Assembly (NCBI RefSeq): GCF_000165425.1
Contig: NW_001799166.1
Span: 126,459-190,458 of the forward strand
DNA length: 64,000 bases
Source: Paramecium tetraurelia
Taxonomy: Eukaryota; Ciliophora; Oligohymenophorea; Peniculida; Parameciidae
Direction: 5' to 3'
This document shows, one piece after another, positions 46,533 to 58,220 of the stretch. Every line of letters starts with the position of its first letter. The stretch's first letter is position 1. The notes beneath the pieces were generated by a model. It did no database searches, had not been told where the DNA came from, and was given only the letters and a program-made list of their open reading frames with translations. The translations under genes were made by a program, and so were the position numbers.

Positions 46533-48324
46533 TCAATTAATACTATTATCTAAATCAGAAACCTTTAATTTAAACTTTGAAAATAGAGTCTAAAAATTAA
46601 ACCGCTGTAATTATTAAGAATCGGAAAATATTTCTAATTCCAAATACAATCTCTGTCTGGAAGTTAAAAGGATATCACAATATTTTAATGCTTCCTATAT
46701 TACATAATTGGAATTACATTAAAATCTTCATATTCACACTAATTGTTTCCCAAATGTTTTTTTTTAATATTGAACTATTTAATTGCAGATTCCATTCCCT
46801 AATCATATTTATGGAACAACTGGCAAAAGTATTCGAACATCTATTGCTTCTCCGATTCATCAAACAAATTAAATTCCCCTAATAATTTCTTATACACAGA
46901 TTTTATGATAATCTTGGTCTACGTCCTCTATCTATCATATAGAATATGATCCTCAGTGTTATCCTCTATCAAATACCTTGCCAATAGACTTGATTCATCC
47001 TCATTTAATTCAAAGGGTGCTTTCTAAAGACGTAAATTAAGTTTCTTCAAGAGTCATATATTCATCATCACCTTCACACAGAATTTATTCCTATGTTTCA
47101 TAATCAATATTATTGCTCAATAATTTGATTTTTAAATTGCTCATGATTTCTTTGATGTCATAAGAATTTACTTTTAAACATTGTTTTTTATTTGTAACAG
47201 GTAATTATAATTGCAGTTTCTAAGGACTATTATTACTTCTAGGACTACCATAAATTGTCATTGCTTGTTTAAGACCTATTGATTAGAGTGAACCTTCTTA
47301 TGATTAGTCTTGATCATCTCTTCTCTAATTCAATTCCTCAATCTACTTTTTTAGCATATTGATTCTATCCTGCAATTTTTCCTTTTCTTTATTTTCCATA
47401 GATTTGAATACATCATAATTATGTTGTAATTCTCCATTCTTTGACTCCAATTCTTCTATGAGTTTTTTATTTTATTATAATTATTTGGCTTAATTTTAGA
47501 CCTATTATTACAATTCATCTATCTTTTTCAAATAATCTTCAGAGGGAGTTTACTTTTTAGTATTTTGCATTTCCTGTCTCATATACATCATGTGTTTATT
47601 AACAGAGTCAAATTGCTTCTCCAAATCTTTCAACCTACCAGTCAATCTATCCTTATCATTCTTGAGAGATAACAAACTCTATTGCAAACCATGATTCTCC
47701 TATTATAAACTGAGAATCATTTAAGACAAATTCAAGTTGTCTTGTTTGTAGGCTTAAACTAAATTGATTTGAATTTAATCCTTTAGTGATTGATTTACCA
47801 TCAGAGTTTCATTTGTATCTTGGCTGCATTTGCTACTGATGTACAACTACAATTTTTGATATGCTTCTTTTTATTCTTCTATTTCTGCCTCCAATTCTTT
47901 GTTCTTAGTCCTTTCAGGATTTCGTTTCAACTTAAAGACTTAGTCCTCAAGTTCCTTAATTAATTTATCCTGCTCTTTGATTTTTGCTCTCTAAGACAAG
48001 ATGACTTGAAACTGTCTAAATCAACACATAATTACATCTTTTTAAGTTTCATTAGTTTTCTACACTTGTTTCTCGAAATTCGCATGCTCTTGTCTCTCCT
48101 TCTTCAATTCGAATTTGACTTATTACAATTCCTTCTTCAATTTCAAATTTTCCTCATACAACCCCTCCTTGTCATAAAGCATCTATTATGGCATTTAACT
48201 AAACACATATACAAATCAATTACCGATTTTTCTTGTTTTCCTTAATTCTAAAGGATGTACTACTACTATCATAGAGTTTCGATTATTGCTGCGATGATGT
48301 GATGCTGGTTAATGGCCTTTACAT
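46533..48324 (-). CDS. Long coiled-coil protein, about 570 aa
   Basis: It starts at ATG 48324 (MQRPLTSITSSQQQSKLYD), 22 codons of Ser/Gln-rich sequence before the coil. Intron 48199-48223 (25 nt) joins to MLYDKEGLYEENLKLKKEL. A continuous coiled coil runs to about residue 350 (heptads of Leu with Glu/Lys/Gln). A soluble alpha-helical C-terminal domain follows (FELNEDESSLLARYLIED, LLGEFNLFDESEKQQMFEYF, EALKYCDILLTSRQRLYLE). A 23-nt intron lies near 46697-46719. Another frame change near 47030 is unresolved. The end is TGA 46533-46535. It is probably cytoskeletal or ciliary; the family was not identified. Confidence 0.72.
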
Positions 48325-48367
48325 AAAAAATAAATAATGAAATAAAATAAAAAAACATAGAAATAAA

Positions 48368-49313
48368 TCATAACCCTTTTTATTTAGGTACTTTCATTGG
48401 CCAAATCACAGATTAATTCATCATCTTATTCAAAATCTCTGCTCCCAATACCTTTGCCAGTTGCTTAGCTCTCGTTTTAGCAACTAAAATAACGTTATTT
48501 ATTTAATATACCTCTCGAACACTAGAAATAGAAATAAAAATTAATTGTTTGAATAGTCAATTAAAATGATATGCCAGTTAGCTAAATTAATAATAACAGT
48601 AGTGAATACATTGAGAATATGAAAGCCAATTACATTGACTACAGCTAAAAATCCCCATGCTAATATCGCTAGTACCAATGTTGCCCAAAAGATAAAAGAA
48701 TTCACTTAACTCACCTAACTCTCATTTACTCTAGTTTCAAACACCCATAGTTGTTCTCCTGAGGCTTCATCTATTTCTTCCCACCATCTTAATCCTACAA
48801 GGAGTCTGCCTGTGATATTCTTTGTAACCCAAAAATCAACTGCTCCAATAACAATCACTATCTCAGGCAAAGTCCAACTATTATATTTATATTTTTGTTA
48901 CGCTTCTCTTATGAATAGTCCTCCGAACATATAAACAGCCAGGGCAATCCCTTTGATTGCAAAATGAAATAAAGCCACGGAGGGATGATCAGATTTAGTA
49001 TAATCAAAATTGTATCCTTCCATTTACTCTTTGTAAAATCCATTCAAGCTTAAGACGCTGGTTGTCATCTATTCATAGATCAATTAGTACTTACATCTTA
49101 TTTATTCTTCTCTTTATACTGTTTGTACTCATTAATCTTACTAGGTGTTGGCTACTAGAGATTACTGTTCACCATGTTTGATTGAACCATGTTAGATTAG
49201 CCTTGAAGGTGTTAATGGTATTATTATTGAGAATTCACTTATTAGATTTGTTCGTTGGTTGGGATTGGGATATTTGGATCGAGCAGATGTTAGTAAGGAT
49301 TTTAAGAATTCAT
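48368..49313 (-). CDS. TVP23: TVP23/FAM18 Golgi membrane-traffic protein, 287 aa
   Basis: Late-Golgi membrane protein needed for endosome-to-Golgi traffic in yeast. After a Q/N-rich N-terminus of about 75 residues come [18 protein letters not shown] and [12 protein letters not shown]. The family core follows ([20 protein letters not shown] then [17 protein letters not shown]), then more helices ([20 protein letters not shown]). The C-terminus is [20 protein letters not shown]. Introns 49069-49094 (26 nt), 48582-48609 (28 nt) and 48484-48511 (28 nt) give 288 codons. The start ATG 49313 overlaps the stop of the upstream gene (ATGA); downstream Mets in the Q-rich part are alternatives. The end is TGA 48368-48370. 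Confidence 0.9.
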
Positions 49314-50161
49314 GATTATTATTATGATTATAATTCAATTTAATAAAAATAAGGCCATTATTTGCCGCTTAATATGAGATTACCACCTCTATATGCAATC
49401 CCATTTAACACCTTGTTAAACATAGGGTCTGTATACCCTTTGCCCTTCACACTCTCAACATCCTAGATCAATGCAGTAAAGTCAAGAACATCCATCAACT
49501 TCCCATCATGTGGATCTATCTAAGCAATCAATGGAGTCTCATAAATGTTGGCTAGAACAGTGCCATCTCCAATGATTTCTAATTCATTCAGTTTATTGAG
49601 TGCTTCTCCATTCCCTAAACGTACGCTTACTGTTTTCTTAACCTTAAAGTCACTTGGATCAACATGATACAATCTATTTGTTCCGTCTGATATTAAGAGC
49701 ATCGCATCCCCCTCATTATTCCTATAGGAGGTCATCCCCCATCCTTCCTAGATTTCTCCTGGAATTTCCAATTCTTTAACTAATTGCAAATTGCTATCCA
49801 ATTGAAATGCTTTTCTCTCCTTCCAAGTCAACATATAGATTTCATCTTTACCGTTTTTGTTTTTAATTTTTGAACATCCCTCACCGAAATACTGTTTACC
49901 TATAGGCTAACGTAATTTGAGTTCTATTTTCTTTTTGTCAAAGACATTATCGACATAATGTATCTCAGAATCGCCATATAAACCTGTACTCTCTAATAAA
50001 ACATCATCTGAAAAAAAGGAGAGGCCTTCTGTAAAGAACAGCAAATCTGCTGGTCTCTATATTTTATCCTTTATTATATAAGAGACTTTGTCAGACGCCT
50101 TAAAAACAGTAGGATCTTGACTAAATGATTAAAATAGTAGTGAAATGAAAATTAAAAACAT
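49310..50161 (-). CDS. Secreted glutaminyl-peptide (glutamine) cyclotransferase, 283 aa
   Basis: Converts N-terminal Gln of peptides to pyroglutamate; plant/bacterial-type five-bladed propeller family. The ORF is intronless, 284 codons. The signal peptide is MFLIFISLLFQSFSQD. Family motifs in order: TEGLSFFSDDVLLESTGLYG, YFGEGCSKI, EIYMLTWKERKAF, EGWGMTSY, LLISDGTNRLYHVDP, LNELEIIGDGTVLANIYETP, IDPHDGKLMDVLDF and VLNGIAYRGGNLILSGKQWP. The length equals typical members. The stop TGA 49310-49312 shares two bases with the ATG of the TVP23 model. Confidence 0.93.
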
Positions 50162-50478
50162 ATTTAATTATAATATCCAAATATAAGTAAAATTTGAATT
50201 TCAAAATATTACTCAACACCATCTTCATTAGCCATAAAGCATCAAACTTTTGGCTTTTATTGGACATCAAAAAAATAACGAGTTTTAAGAACATTAAATT
50301 ACAAATATGGAATTTGAAATAAAAAAAGAAATAAAGTTATGGCTTTGTACTTGATATTCAAAAATTTAAATTATCTTTCAATATTGAGATGTGCGGCAAA
50401 TTAATGTCAATTGAATTTGAAGTATGCGCTAGGAATATATGTGTATATCTTGGGTTTGGGTGACAAAATGTCATAGCT
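50162..50478. other. Gap upstream of the tRNA gene
   Basis: No ORF with coding composition on either strand. The stretch holds the upstream regions of the cyclotransferase gene (minus) and the tRNA gene. Confidence 0.5.
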
Positions 50479-50552
50479 GCCCTTGTAGCTCAGTTGGTTA
50501 GAGCGCGAGTCTCATAATCTCGAGGTCGTGGGATCGACCCCCACCAAAGGCA
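50479..50552 (+). tRNA. tRNA-Met (CAT)
   Basis: A full cloverleaf: acceptor GCCCTTG with CAAAGGC (six pairs, with one C-A mismatch at 4-69), then TA, and D-arm GCTC...GAGC with the loop AGTTGGTTA. The anticodon arm is CGAGT-CTCATAA-TCTCG, anticodon CAT, with a T-T at the stem base next to the loop. The T arm is GTGGG with loop ATCGACC and CCCAC; discriminator A. G1-C72 and the anticodon stem argue for the elongator. A at position 54 instead of T is unusual and is otherwise a feature of eukaryotic initiators. Internal A and B boxes (TAGCTCAGTTGG, GGATCGACC) are present. No intron. CCA is not encoded. Confidence 0.92.
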
Positions 50553-50556
50553 GATA

Positions 50557-50563
50557 TTTTTTT
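50557..50563 (+). terminator. Pol III T-run terminator of tRNA-Met
   Basis: A run of seven T begins five bases after the tRNA 3' end, the usual RNA polymerase III stop. Confidence 0.75.
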
Positions 50564-50645
50564 AATTATGCTGCATGTAATTAATAATTAATTTATTAAC
50601 TAATATAATTGTTAGTAATGTAAAAGGTATAAAAATTCAATTTTT

Positions 50646-51752
50646 GGGGTATTTTCAAGACCTAAATTACACATTTTTGATAAGGGTGCTAAACACACTC
50701 TATCAGGAATCAGAGCAACTATTCATGGTGGTCCTAGTTTTTCAGGAATTTATATGGGTGGTATACTTGGAAATATAGGATCAGAGTTGATATTTCCTCA
50801 CAATCACTAATAAGGATTAAAATAAGATGAAGATATAATTATGAAGATCATCTAAGAGAATTGAAGACATCATCAGGACCTGGTTAAAATTGGTTATTGC
50901 ACGAAATGAATTATGATAACAAGAGATGATAGAGTGAACAATGAAGAATTCAAATGTAGGTCCAAGAAATCATTTAAACAATAGAAAGGATTTTGAATGG
51001 ATCAATATCACTGTACCTAAAAGAATTGCTGAAGCCTGTGCTAAAAACCCAAGAGTAATCAGATTTATTCATTTTTCTGCTTGTGGTGCGAATCCTCATC
51101 CCGAATCCTTAGATTTATAAACTAAATACATAGGTGAATAGGAATTAGAGCATGAAATTAATATAGATTTTAAATGCTTTTCCAAATGCCACCATATTCA
51201 GACCAAGTGTGATTGTAGGAGACAATGATGATTTTGCATATCATTGGTAGGTTCAGAAGAGACACTTCCATAATTTCAATATTGTACCAGATAACTGTTA
51301 AGCAAAAAAGACAGCCTGTAAGAAAAGAGAAATATAATAGATTTTTGTTCAAGATGTATTCTTAAGCTATGTTGAATGTTTTGAAAATGCCAGAGACTAT
51401 AGAATAAACCTATGAATTGGGAGGTCCTCATGTTTATACTTTGTTGGAATATTATGAAATGTTTCATAATATTGTTCAAAGACCGCTAAAATTGGCACAC
51501 ATTGATAAATAACTATTACTAAAGATCGGTAAATACTTTTAAATATATAAATTAGCTTAATATATTCCAAATTGGAAGTATTTCAATATAGATTATATCT
51601 TAAAACACGGAGATGATATGGTCGTTTAAGTTGGATCAAAAATAATTGATGATTTATGCGTTAGACCATTGTAGTTAACACAAGCACTTTAGAATATCTT
51701 CTGGGATATTCAGGCTCGTTATGGTGGATCAAGTGAATTATATAAAAGATGA
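50646..51752 (+). pseudogene. NDUFA9: Decayed NDUFA9 (complex I 39-kDa subunit) gene copy
   Basis: Pieces of an NDUFA9-like protein appear in order but in different frames. They are GVFSRPKLHIFDKGAKHTLS; ELKTSSGPGQNWLLHEMNYD; SNVGPRNHLNNRKDFEWI; IRFIHFSACGANPHPESLDL; FPNATIFRPSVIVGDNDDF; NIVPDNCQAKK; ETIEQTYELGGPHVYTLLEY; and NIFWDIQARYGGSSELYKR before TGA 51750-51752. The frame shifts at about five places (near 50830, 50925, 50940, 51165 and 51305) with no GT...AG intron to explain them. There is no start codon or targeting peptide, and the Rossmann glycine motif is degraded to HGGPSFSG. The block VINL normally following SNV is missing. It is probably the dead twin of a functional copy elsewhere, as expected after whole-genome duplication. 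Confidence 0.85.
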
Positions 51753-51805
51753 TTATCACATAGTGGGTTATCGAAAAAACGATTAGAAATAATAATAATA
51801 TTTAT

Positions 51806-54307
51806 TCATAAATATCTCTTTAGTATTTCCTGAAGTTCTATTTCGCTTACAGGTTTTGTGATATAATCTGACATTCCTGCATCTAAGCACTTCTTTTTGT
51901 CTTAGTAATCGGAATAGCCACTGCAGCCGATAACGATCTAACTAGGATTGAGAGCCAGTATTTATTTAGTGGTTTGAATTCCATTCAAAATGGGCATTTC
52001 TACATCCATGAATATGAGTTTGTATCCTTGGCATGAATTGTTGCACTTTTTGTTTTTCACTTTTTCTATAGACTCCTTTCCAGAAAGAGCAGATTCTACA
52101 TCAATTTGTTGGTTATTGTTTTTCAGAACTCCTTTTAAAATTTTGTTGAAGGCATAAACATTAAAGCATTCATCATCAACAATCAAACAGTGAGTACAAT
52201 ACGAAATAATATCCTGAGTTATTTTCTATTACTCTTGGTTCAATGTAATAATGTCATCAACGTCCTGACAAAGAGGATAGACTTCAGGAATTTTAAAGAT
52301 TGCCACTTTTTTTTTTTCAGGTAATTCTATTAGCATATCGAAATAAAAGAACGAATAATGATTGTCTTCATCTTTTTTAGATTCTATATTCAACCCAGTG
52401 CATCCGATAGTTTAGGCAATCTGATTGCTGATAACTAATCCCAAACCAACCCCTTGTTCATTTAACTTTCTGCTTTCCTCTGAATTAACTTTAGAGAATG
52501 CCTTAAATAACATCTATTGCTCCTCATTACTGATCCCGATGCCATCATCTCTAACTCCAATTCTCAAAAAAGCAGACTAAAGCGAGATGATAACTTCTAT
52601 TCTGCTACACGTGAATTTGAATGCATTGCTTAATAGATTCACAATGATTTGTTTCAACCTATTCTTGTCTGACATTATGAGCTTTGGGATATTGTTACTG
52701 AATTCTGTTAATAACTAAAGGTCTTTCAATCTAGCCTTCAAGGCAAACATTTTGATGCAATCTTTAATTAAATTCTCGATATTAATAGATACCTTATTTA
52801 TTTTGAATTTGCCATTCTTAATTTAAGCCAAATCCAATAAATCATTGGACAAATTTAACATATATTTGGAATTGTCCAAAGCTATTTATAGATTCTCAGC
52901 TATTTCTTAATTACTTTTTATGATCGGATTCAAGAGAACACATTCGATCATCTGTATGATGCAGCCTAATGGTTGCCGGTATTCGTGACTCACAAATGAT
53001 AGCATCTTCGATTTCTAAATATCATAATCCTTTAAATATCTTATTTTTTATCTATGTGTTACATCTCTACAAATTATTAATATGCTCCTATCTTTAGTAA
53101 GGGTCAAAGTGAACTCCATCAATCTTTCATTTTATTCATGTCTGGATTAACCTCCTGCATTAGATTAAGAGATTGTTATATTTTTATTTGTGTTTAATGA
53201 TATGCTTCCACTAAAATGAGTATTCACTGTTATAACATCAGTTCTCCTGGCTTATATCATTCTTTCAAGTAAGTCTTTCATACTGATAGTTTGATATTTA
53301 TCAAACATTTAAAAGTCTAAAAGTGGCTATTTCACTGAACAAAACAGTTCCTTCTAAAGAAAGATAGATTTGCATAGGCGAGAATGTTATAAGTTCGATA
53401 ATCGTTATTGAACAGATTCCCTTCTCGAACTAGGATCATCTGAGATATCTTAACCTTAAATATGCAGAGTATTTAAACTCTCCAAGATATACAATATCTC
53501 TCCTTCCTATTCACGACCAAATAGAATTCTGGTGGCATTATTTACATACTGTATTTTGTAAGACTGAGTCTTCTCATCTTATATATCCAATACTATTAAG
53601 CCTTCTTATAAAAAGTCAAGAGAATTATAAATAATTTCTGAATTGATATAATGTTATTAAATATTGCTAAAATTATTGCACAGTATTCTTGCGCTCTCCT
53701 TTGATTGATCTAATATAAAATTTTTATCACTGTCAGCCACAGAAACCACTCTTTTGGCTAAGCTGTCCAGTTTCTGCATAGGCCCGCCATCAATTGGAAT
53801 TGTTGTATTCAATTAACTTTGGTTTTTCTTTTTCAATGTCACATTCTGTTAGAAGGACAGTAATAAACACAACATTAATTGTGGTTACTCTAAGCCAAAC
53901 TTGCTCACAGTGTGTAAATATATTTACTAAAATGCGCATACCAGGATCATTAAACCATAATAGAAAAACATGGGGTTTATTAAAAGCTGATTTTATGTCC
54001 TCACTTATTTAATCAGATCTTTTGAAAGGTATTAACATATTATTAATTAAGCGTAAGAAGCGTGGTTTAAGTTTTCGTAATTCAGAATTATTAGACAGAT
54101 CAAATCTATTTGAATACAGAATATAGTTCCAATGATTTTCACTCTCAATTTAGCATAATGAAATAGTAATACAATAGGGAATATCAAGCATAGGATTACC
54201 AAACATAATAAATTACTTGTATTCCTACTTTCGAGGTAGAAATAAACGGAGTAACAAAATGACATCCAATGAATTGCTTATACTTTCACAAATTATCTGT
54301 CCATCAT
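51806..54307 (-). CDS. Hybrid sensor histidine kinase with receiver domain, second gene, 833 aa
   Basis: One intronless frame of 834 codons runs from ATG 54307 (MMDRQFVKVQAIHWMSF) to TGA 51806-51808. Several membrane helices in the first 200 residues are followed by a PAS-like region (LVLDIQDEKTQSYKIQYVNN). The H-box is SFVSHEYRQPLGCIIQM; the E-R-x-P of the usual form is Y-R-Q-P. The ATPase domain shows the N-box IVNLLSNAFKF, G1 VRDDGIGIS and G2 GVGLGLVIS. The C-terminal receiver has LIVDDE, Asp in LIFMDVEMPILNG and Lys in YITKPVS. It is a phosphorelay sensor of the same architecture as 41499-44387 but too diverged to be a recent duplicate. Confidence 0.92.
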
Positions 54308-54685
54308 ATTCTAAAGTCCTTGGCTTTTCGATAAAATATTAAAATAAAAACTAATTATTACAACATAAAATAATCACTTTCCCTCTTCAGACATTTCTTT
54401 TTATCTTGTCTAAGTTGTATATACGTTACCATCCTAATTTATTATATTAAAAAAACAAATTAATTTCATCATCACACCAGCAATTTCGAAATTTTAAGAA
54501 ATATACTTTCCCATTTACCTCTCCAATTCAAAAATAGAACACTACTTATTCACTTCCATTATTTTCCTGTTTCATCTTTCTCATAACCATCTGCTCAAAT
54601 TCATTCCCACCCAAACAATAAATACAAAAATAATTGATTAGATCTAAGAATTTTAAGAGACAATTTATTGAGAAATAAGATAATC
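54308..54685. other. Gene-free gap
   Basis: AT-rich with pyrimidine-rich patches on the plus strand. No frame with coding composition was found. It contains the upstream region of the kinase gene and the 3' flank of the gene at 54686. Confidence 0.5.
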
Positions 54686-55126
54686 TCATGATTATGATTG
54701 ATTATTATTATAATGATCACGAGATGGAATGCTGAAATTATAGATGATTTGCCTATGCAATTCTGAATCTAATGTAATCTTCTCCATTTAAAATTGAATG
54801 ACGCTTAACATTTCTTTGTTTTTATCTTGATCCACATCTCCCAATACCTTCTTCACCCATCTACTGTTGTATTTATTCAGTCGTTTTTGGATTTATTGTG
54901 CCTTGTTCAACTACTGAAACTTAAGAACTTTGCTATTGTTTTACAAAGCTTCCCTTTCTGATTTCAATATTTTTATTGCATTCTATATATCAGCTGTCTA
55001 ATTTAACGCATTTGTTATCTATTCGACTGTATAATCATTTCCTAATATCATCTGAATTTATTCAAGAGGCGATTTCTCAGGCTTTTTTGATCCTTTAATA
55101 GGCAAGGGCTTCTTAGCAAAACTCAT
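54686..55126 (-). CDS. Small helical protein with UBA/CUE-like N-terminal region, 146 aa
   Basis: Intronless, 147 codons, from ATG 55126 (MSFAKKPLPIKGSKKPEKSP) to TGA 54686-54688. Residues 22-60 (PLEQIQMILGNDYTVEQI then TNALNQTADIQNAIKILKSE) have the spacing of a three-helix ubiquitin-associated fold, including a DYTVEQI turn like the MGF/Y loop. This is a weak resemblance. A basic helical region follows (LNKAQQIQKRLNKYNSRWVKK), and the end is Asn/Gln/Ser-rich. No other clue to function. Confidence 0.65.
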
Positions 55127-55171
55127 AACAAATTTATAATTATTTTCAACTAATTAAAAATAACATTCAAA

Positions 55172-57170
55172 TCATCTCCTATAACGAGGCTTCTTGAAAT
55201 TAAACCATAAATGAAGGATTCCCCTAGAAAAGACTGATTTAAAACCCATACGATCAGAATAATCCCACTCCTTGCATAAAATTTAAAATGCTAAATCCTC
55301 ATACGGAGGACCAGCAATAAATCTGATAATGCAATAATCTGGATTCTCACAAGTTTCCAAAGTGTATTTAGGAGCCTTAAAATTAATAACATCAGAAATA
55401 ATACTTAAGTTTTATCTATCAATTCTGGATAGAAGACATTAAATTTGTATCCTTGAATAGTCTTGGGAGGGGGATTGTCAACATCATAATGAGTTTTATT
55501 ATACATATTCCAATCGAAACCCATTTTAACTCTGTTGAAATATTAAGGACGCTTCAACTTATATTTTTAACTCCATGATGGTTCTTGTCTTTAGGGTACA
55601 ACTTCATTAAAATATACTTCATCTTCTTCTAATGGCTTTGATCTTTCATATTCAAACATTTATTGTGCCAAAATATCTAATCCTTCAACATTATCTTCTA
55701 GTTTTCTATTATTTGGAATTGAAAATTCAGGCAATTTATTTTATTTTCCCTTTTATTTTTCCTTTTCTTTTTCCTTCTCTTTCTTCTTCTTCAATTATTA
55801 TTTTTCTAATTCGATTTTGGCATTGTTTAGGAATTCTGTTAAAATTGTAATTCTCTAATCAGTTAGTTATTTCAAATCATCATTTTCCAATATAAATTCA
55901 TCACAATCAACAGGATCTGGACTTACACATTCATATTCTGTTTATTCTTAAATTTCAACCTAATAATGATATTTTTCTGTGGCATTTCTTTCTACATTGA
56001 TTTATATATCCTTTGTATTGATTCCTACATCCAATACTAATTAATTGTCTTACCTCATACTCTTATACTTTAGATCCTTGCAAAAAACCTTATAATAATT
56101 TTTTAATATAGTTTTAGCCTTAATAACCTTTAATTTCTTTAAAATCTTTTCCCAATAATCAAAATCTATTTTGTATTCAGCTCCATAATTCAACATCTGA
56201 TTGATCTCTCCCTCCAATTCATCTAATCCTTCTCTTGACTTGCCTTAAAACATCTTCTTGATATCCTATTTGAATTCACTCTGTATTCCGAATTTTGGAC
56301 ATTTTGGATCTTTTTCTTTTTGTTCTCTCCACTCTACTTCTGCTTAAGCTATTGATATTATGGATGCCCAATAATCTTAGAAATTACTTTTATTGTCTAT
56401 TTCTATGGCAAATTATTTCTTTGATTCATTCAGTATTACTTTTTGATCCTCATGACCTAGAGTCTTGATAAATTAAGATGGATTATGCATAATTTATTCT
56501 AATTGCTTCTGATGCCCAATTTAACCCTAAATTTATATTATATATATTATACTTTATATATGCAACAAATTCTAACAAATTTATCAAAGGGAAGTTCTCT
56601 TTATTATTGGATTCTAATCAAAGGTCTCAGCTTTTCAACCTTCTCAAAAAATGCATCCTCATTATCAATCCACTGTTTATAGTTTTCCATTTGTCTTTCT
56701 TTATTTAATCTATTTTTCTCTTCCTCCAATTTTATTTTTTCTTCCTATTTCTTCTACCTTTAAGATTTTAATTTTTCTATCTCTTTCAACATATCATCTA
56801 ATTTCTCTTTCAATTCATGCTCAGATATTCCATGCAGACCTTTCTCATCTAACTTACTCTTCCAGATTAAAGACTTAGCTAAATTTTTATCACCATAAGG
56901 GTTGTCCTAATCAGTATAACCAATTTTTTATAAATACTTCTGCTTCATCTTATCTAATGAAGCATAAGCCTTTAACAGTTGATTTTTTGATTGCATCTTA
57001 CTACTTTTTTAATATTTCTTTATTGATTAGTGTTTTCTTGAACTTCTTGATCTAGATGACGAAGAAGATGATGATGAAGGTGAGGAAGAAGATGATGAAA
57101 ATGATAGTGATTCAGCAGATGATGCTGAAGAGGATTCATTTGCTTGTTTTCTTTTTAAAAATTCTGTCAT
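55172..57170 (-). CDS. CACTIN: Cactin, spliceosome-associated protein, 647 aa
   Basis: Conserved factor of late spliceosomes. It starts at ATG 57170 (MTEFLKRKQANESSS) with a Ser-rich and RS-like N-terminus (SSRSRSSRKH). Family motifs follow: YTDQDNPYGDKNLAKSLIWK, then EKGLHGISEHELKEK, a charged coiled coil and YKQWIDNEDAFFEKVEKLR. A mid domain is next (FQDYWASIISIAQAEVEWR), then the diagnostic C-terminus: PQYFNRVKMGFDWNMYNKTH, DVDNPPPKTIQGYKFNVFYP and GILHLWFNFKKPRYRR. Introns 56527-56552 (26 nt, TAG) and 55375-55403 (29 nt, ending AAG) give 648 codons. The end is TGA 55172-55174. Confidence 0.95.
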
Positions 57171-57219
57171 TTATTAAATTAATAAATATATATATATATA
57201 ATGTTAATTTAAATATTTT

Positions 57220-57528
57220 TCATCCATTCATTATTAATTACTTCATTGATTGTGATAAGAAACCCAGAATTTCAAATCTTCCTAATTATAATTACCTTTA
57301 TTTCTTTGAATACATATTTTATTATCCTAAGCTTTAAAGACACAAATATATTGAGGAAGTTAATTCTTTTTCCTCTTATTTTAATACTTTATTAAAGGTT
57401 TGTTGATAATTATAAGAAATAGCCAGCTCCTCATCAAAAGTGTGGAAGAACTGAAATCTGGCTTGTTCCCTTTTAGAGGAATTTATACTAAAGGTTTACA
57501 ATAGGAAAAATAAGATTTATAACATCAT
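57220..57528 (-). CDS. Small protein with possible signal peptide, 102 aa
   Basis: 103 codons from ATG 57528 to TGA 57220-57222. The N-terminus (MMLQILFFLLQTFS) is hydrophobic and could be a signal peptide. Residues 20-70 have sound composition (REQARFQFFHTFDEELAISY, KVLKQEEKELTSSIYLC). A 32-nt GTATTC...TTAG segment could be an intron giving an earlier stop (ending QQNMKI). Family unknown. Confidence 0.5.
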
Positions 57529-58220
57529 TTTACATATTTTATTTTCATGAAACTGAAATTTCTTCAAGAGTGAATCAATATTAAGTAATTTGTTATTCTT
57601 GATAATTTCGTCATTATTAATAAAGGTATATAGATCGAATTATTTATAATTGAAAGAAGGTTTTCAATATGTATAGCTTAAAATTCTAATTAGCAAAATA
57701 TGAGTAAAAAGTAAACAAATTAAATTTACATTAATTTTTAAGTTAAATATTGCGAAAGCATATTTATAGAATATTATAATTATAAAACTAAACAATATAT
57801 TTCACCTTAAGTGTTACAAATCAGAATCTGATAATGGAACTAGAATATACAAATTTTCTATAAATAAATAGTCAAATTTTACAATTCTAATGATTTATGG
57901 CTTGTGTAAAGTTTTTTTCTAAATATTGAATTTTAATAACTAAAATGTATGAATTTTAATTTCATGATAATTTTAAATCAGAATAAATGTTTTTTTTTAA
58001 GTTAAATGAAAAATTAAATATTAAGTTAAGATCAAACCCTTAAAAGAATTTTATCAATAATATTTCATGCCTTAATTTACTAGACTTTTGCTAGATTTAA
58101 GAATTCTAGATATATTATATTAATTCTGTTTTTAAGAAAATTAATACAAAAATTTAATTAAAATTTTTTTCTTAAGAATACGAAAAGTTTTAAAAAATTT
58201 GGATTTGAATGTTCGATAAG
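57529..58220. other. Gene-free AT-rich gap
   Basis: Nearly 700 bp at over 80% A+T with poly-A/T runs. Frames are short and of AT-driven composition. Nothing supported. Confidence 0.5.

Noticed and set aside
46688-46882. 64-codon plus-strand hydrophobic ORF
   Set aside because: Antisense of the C-terminal domain of the coiled-coil gene at 46533-48324.
55740-55800. Pyrimidine-rich TTTTCC tract suggestive of a simple repeat or regulatory element
   Set aside because: It is the antisense of a Lys/Glu-rich stretch in cactin and is fully explained by coding.
57056-57337. 93-codon plus-strand ORF rich in Met/Lys
   Set aside because: It is the antisense of the Ser-rich start of cactin (57170 leftward) and then runs into spacer. 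The sense reading continues into clear cactin motifs.
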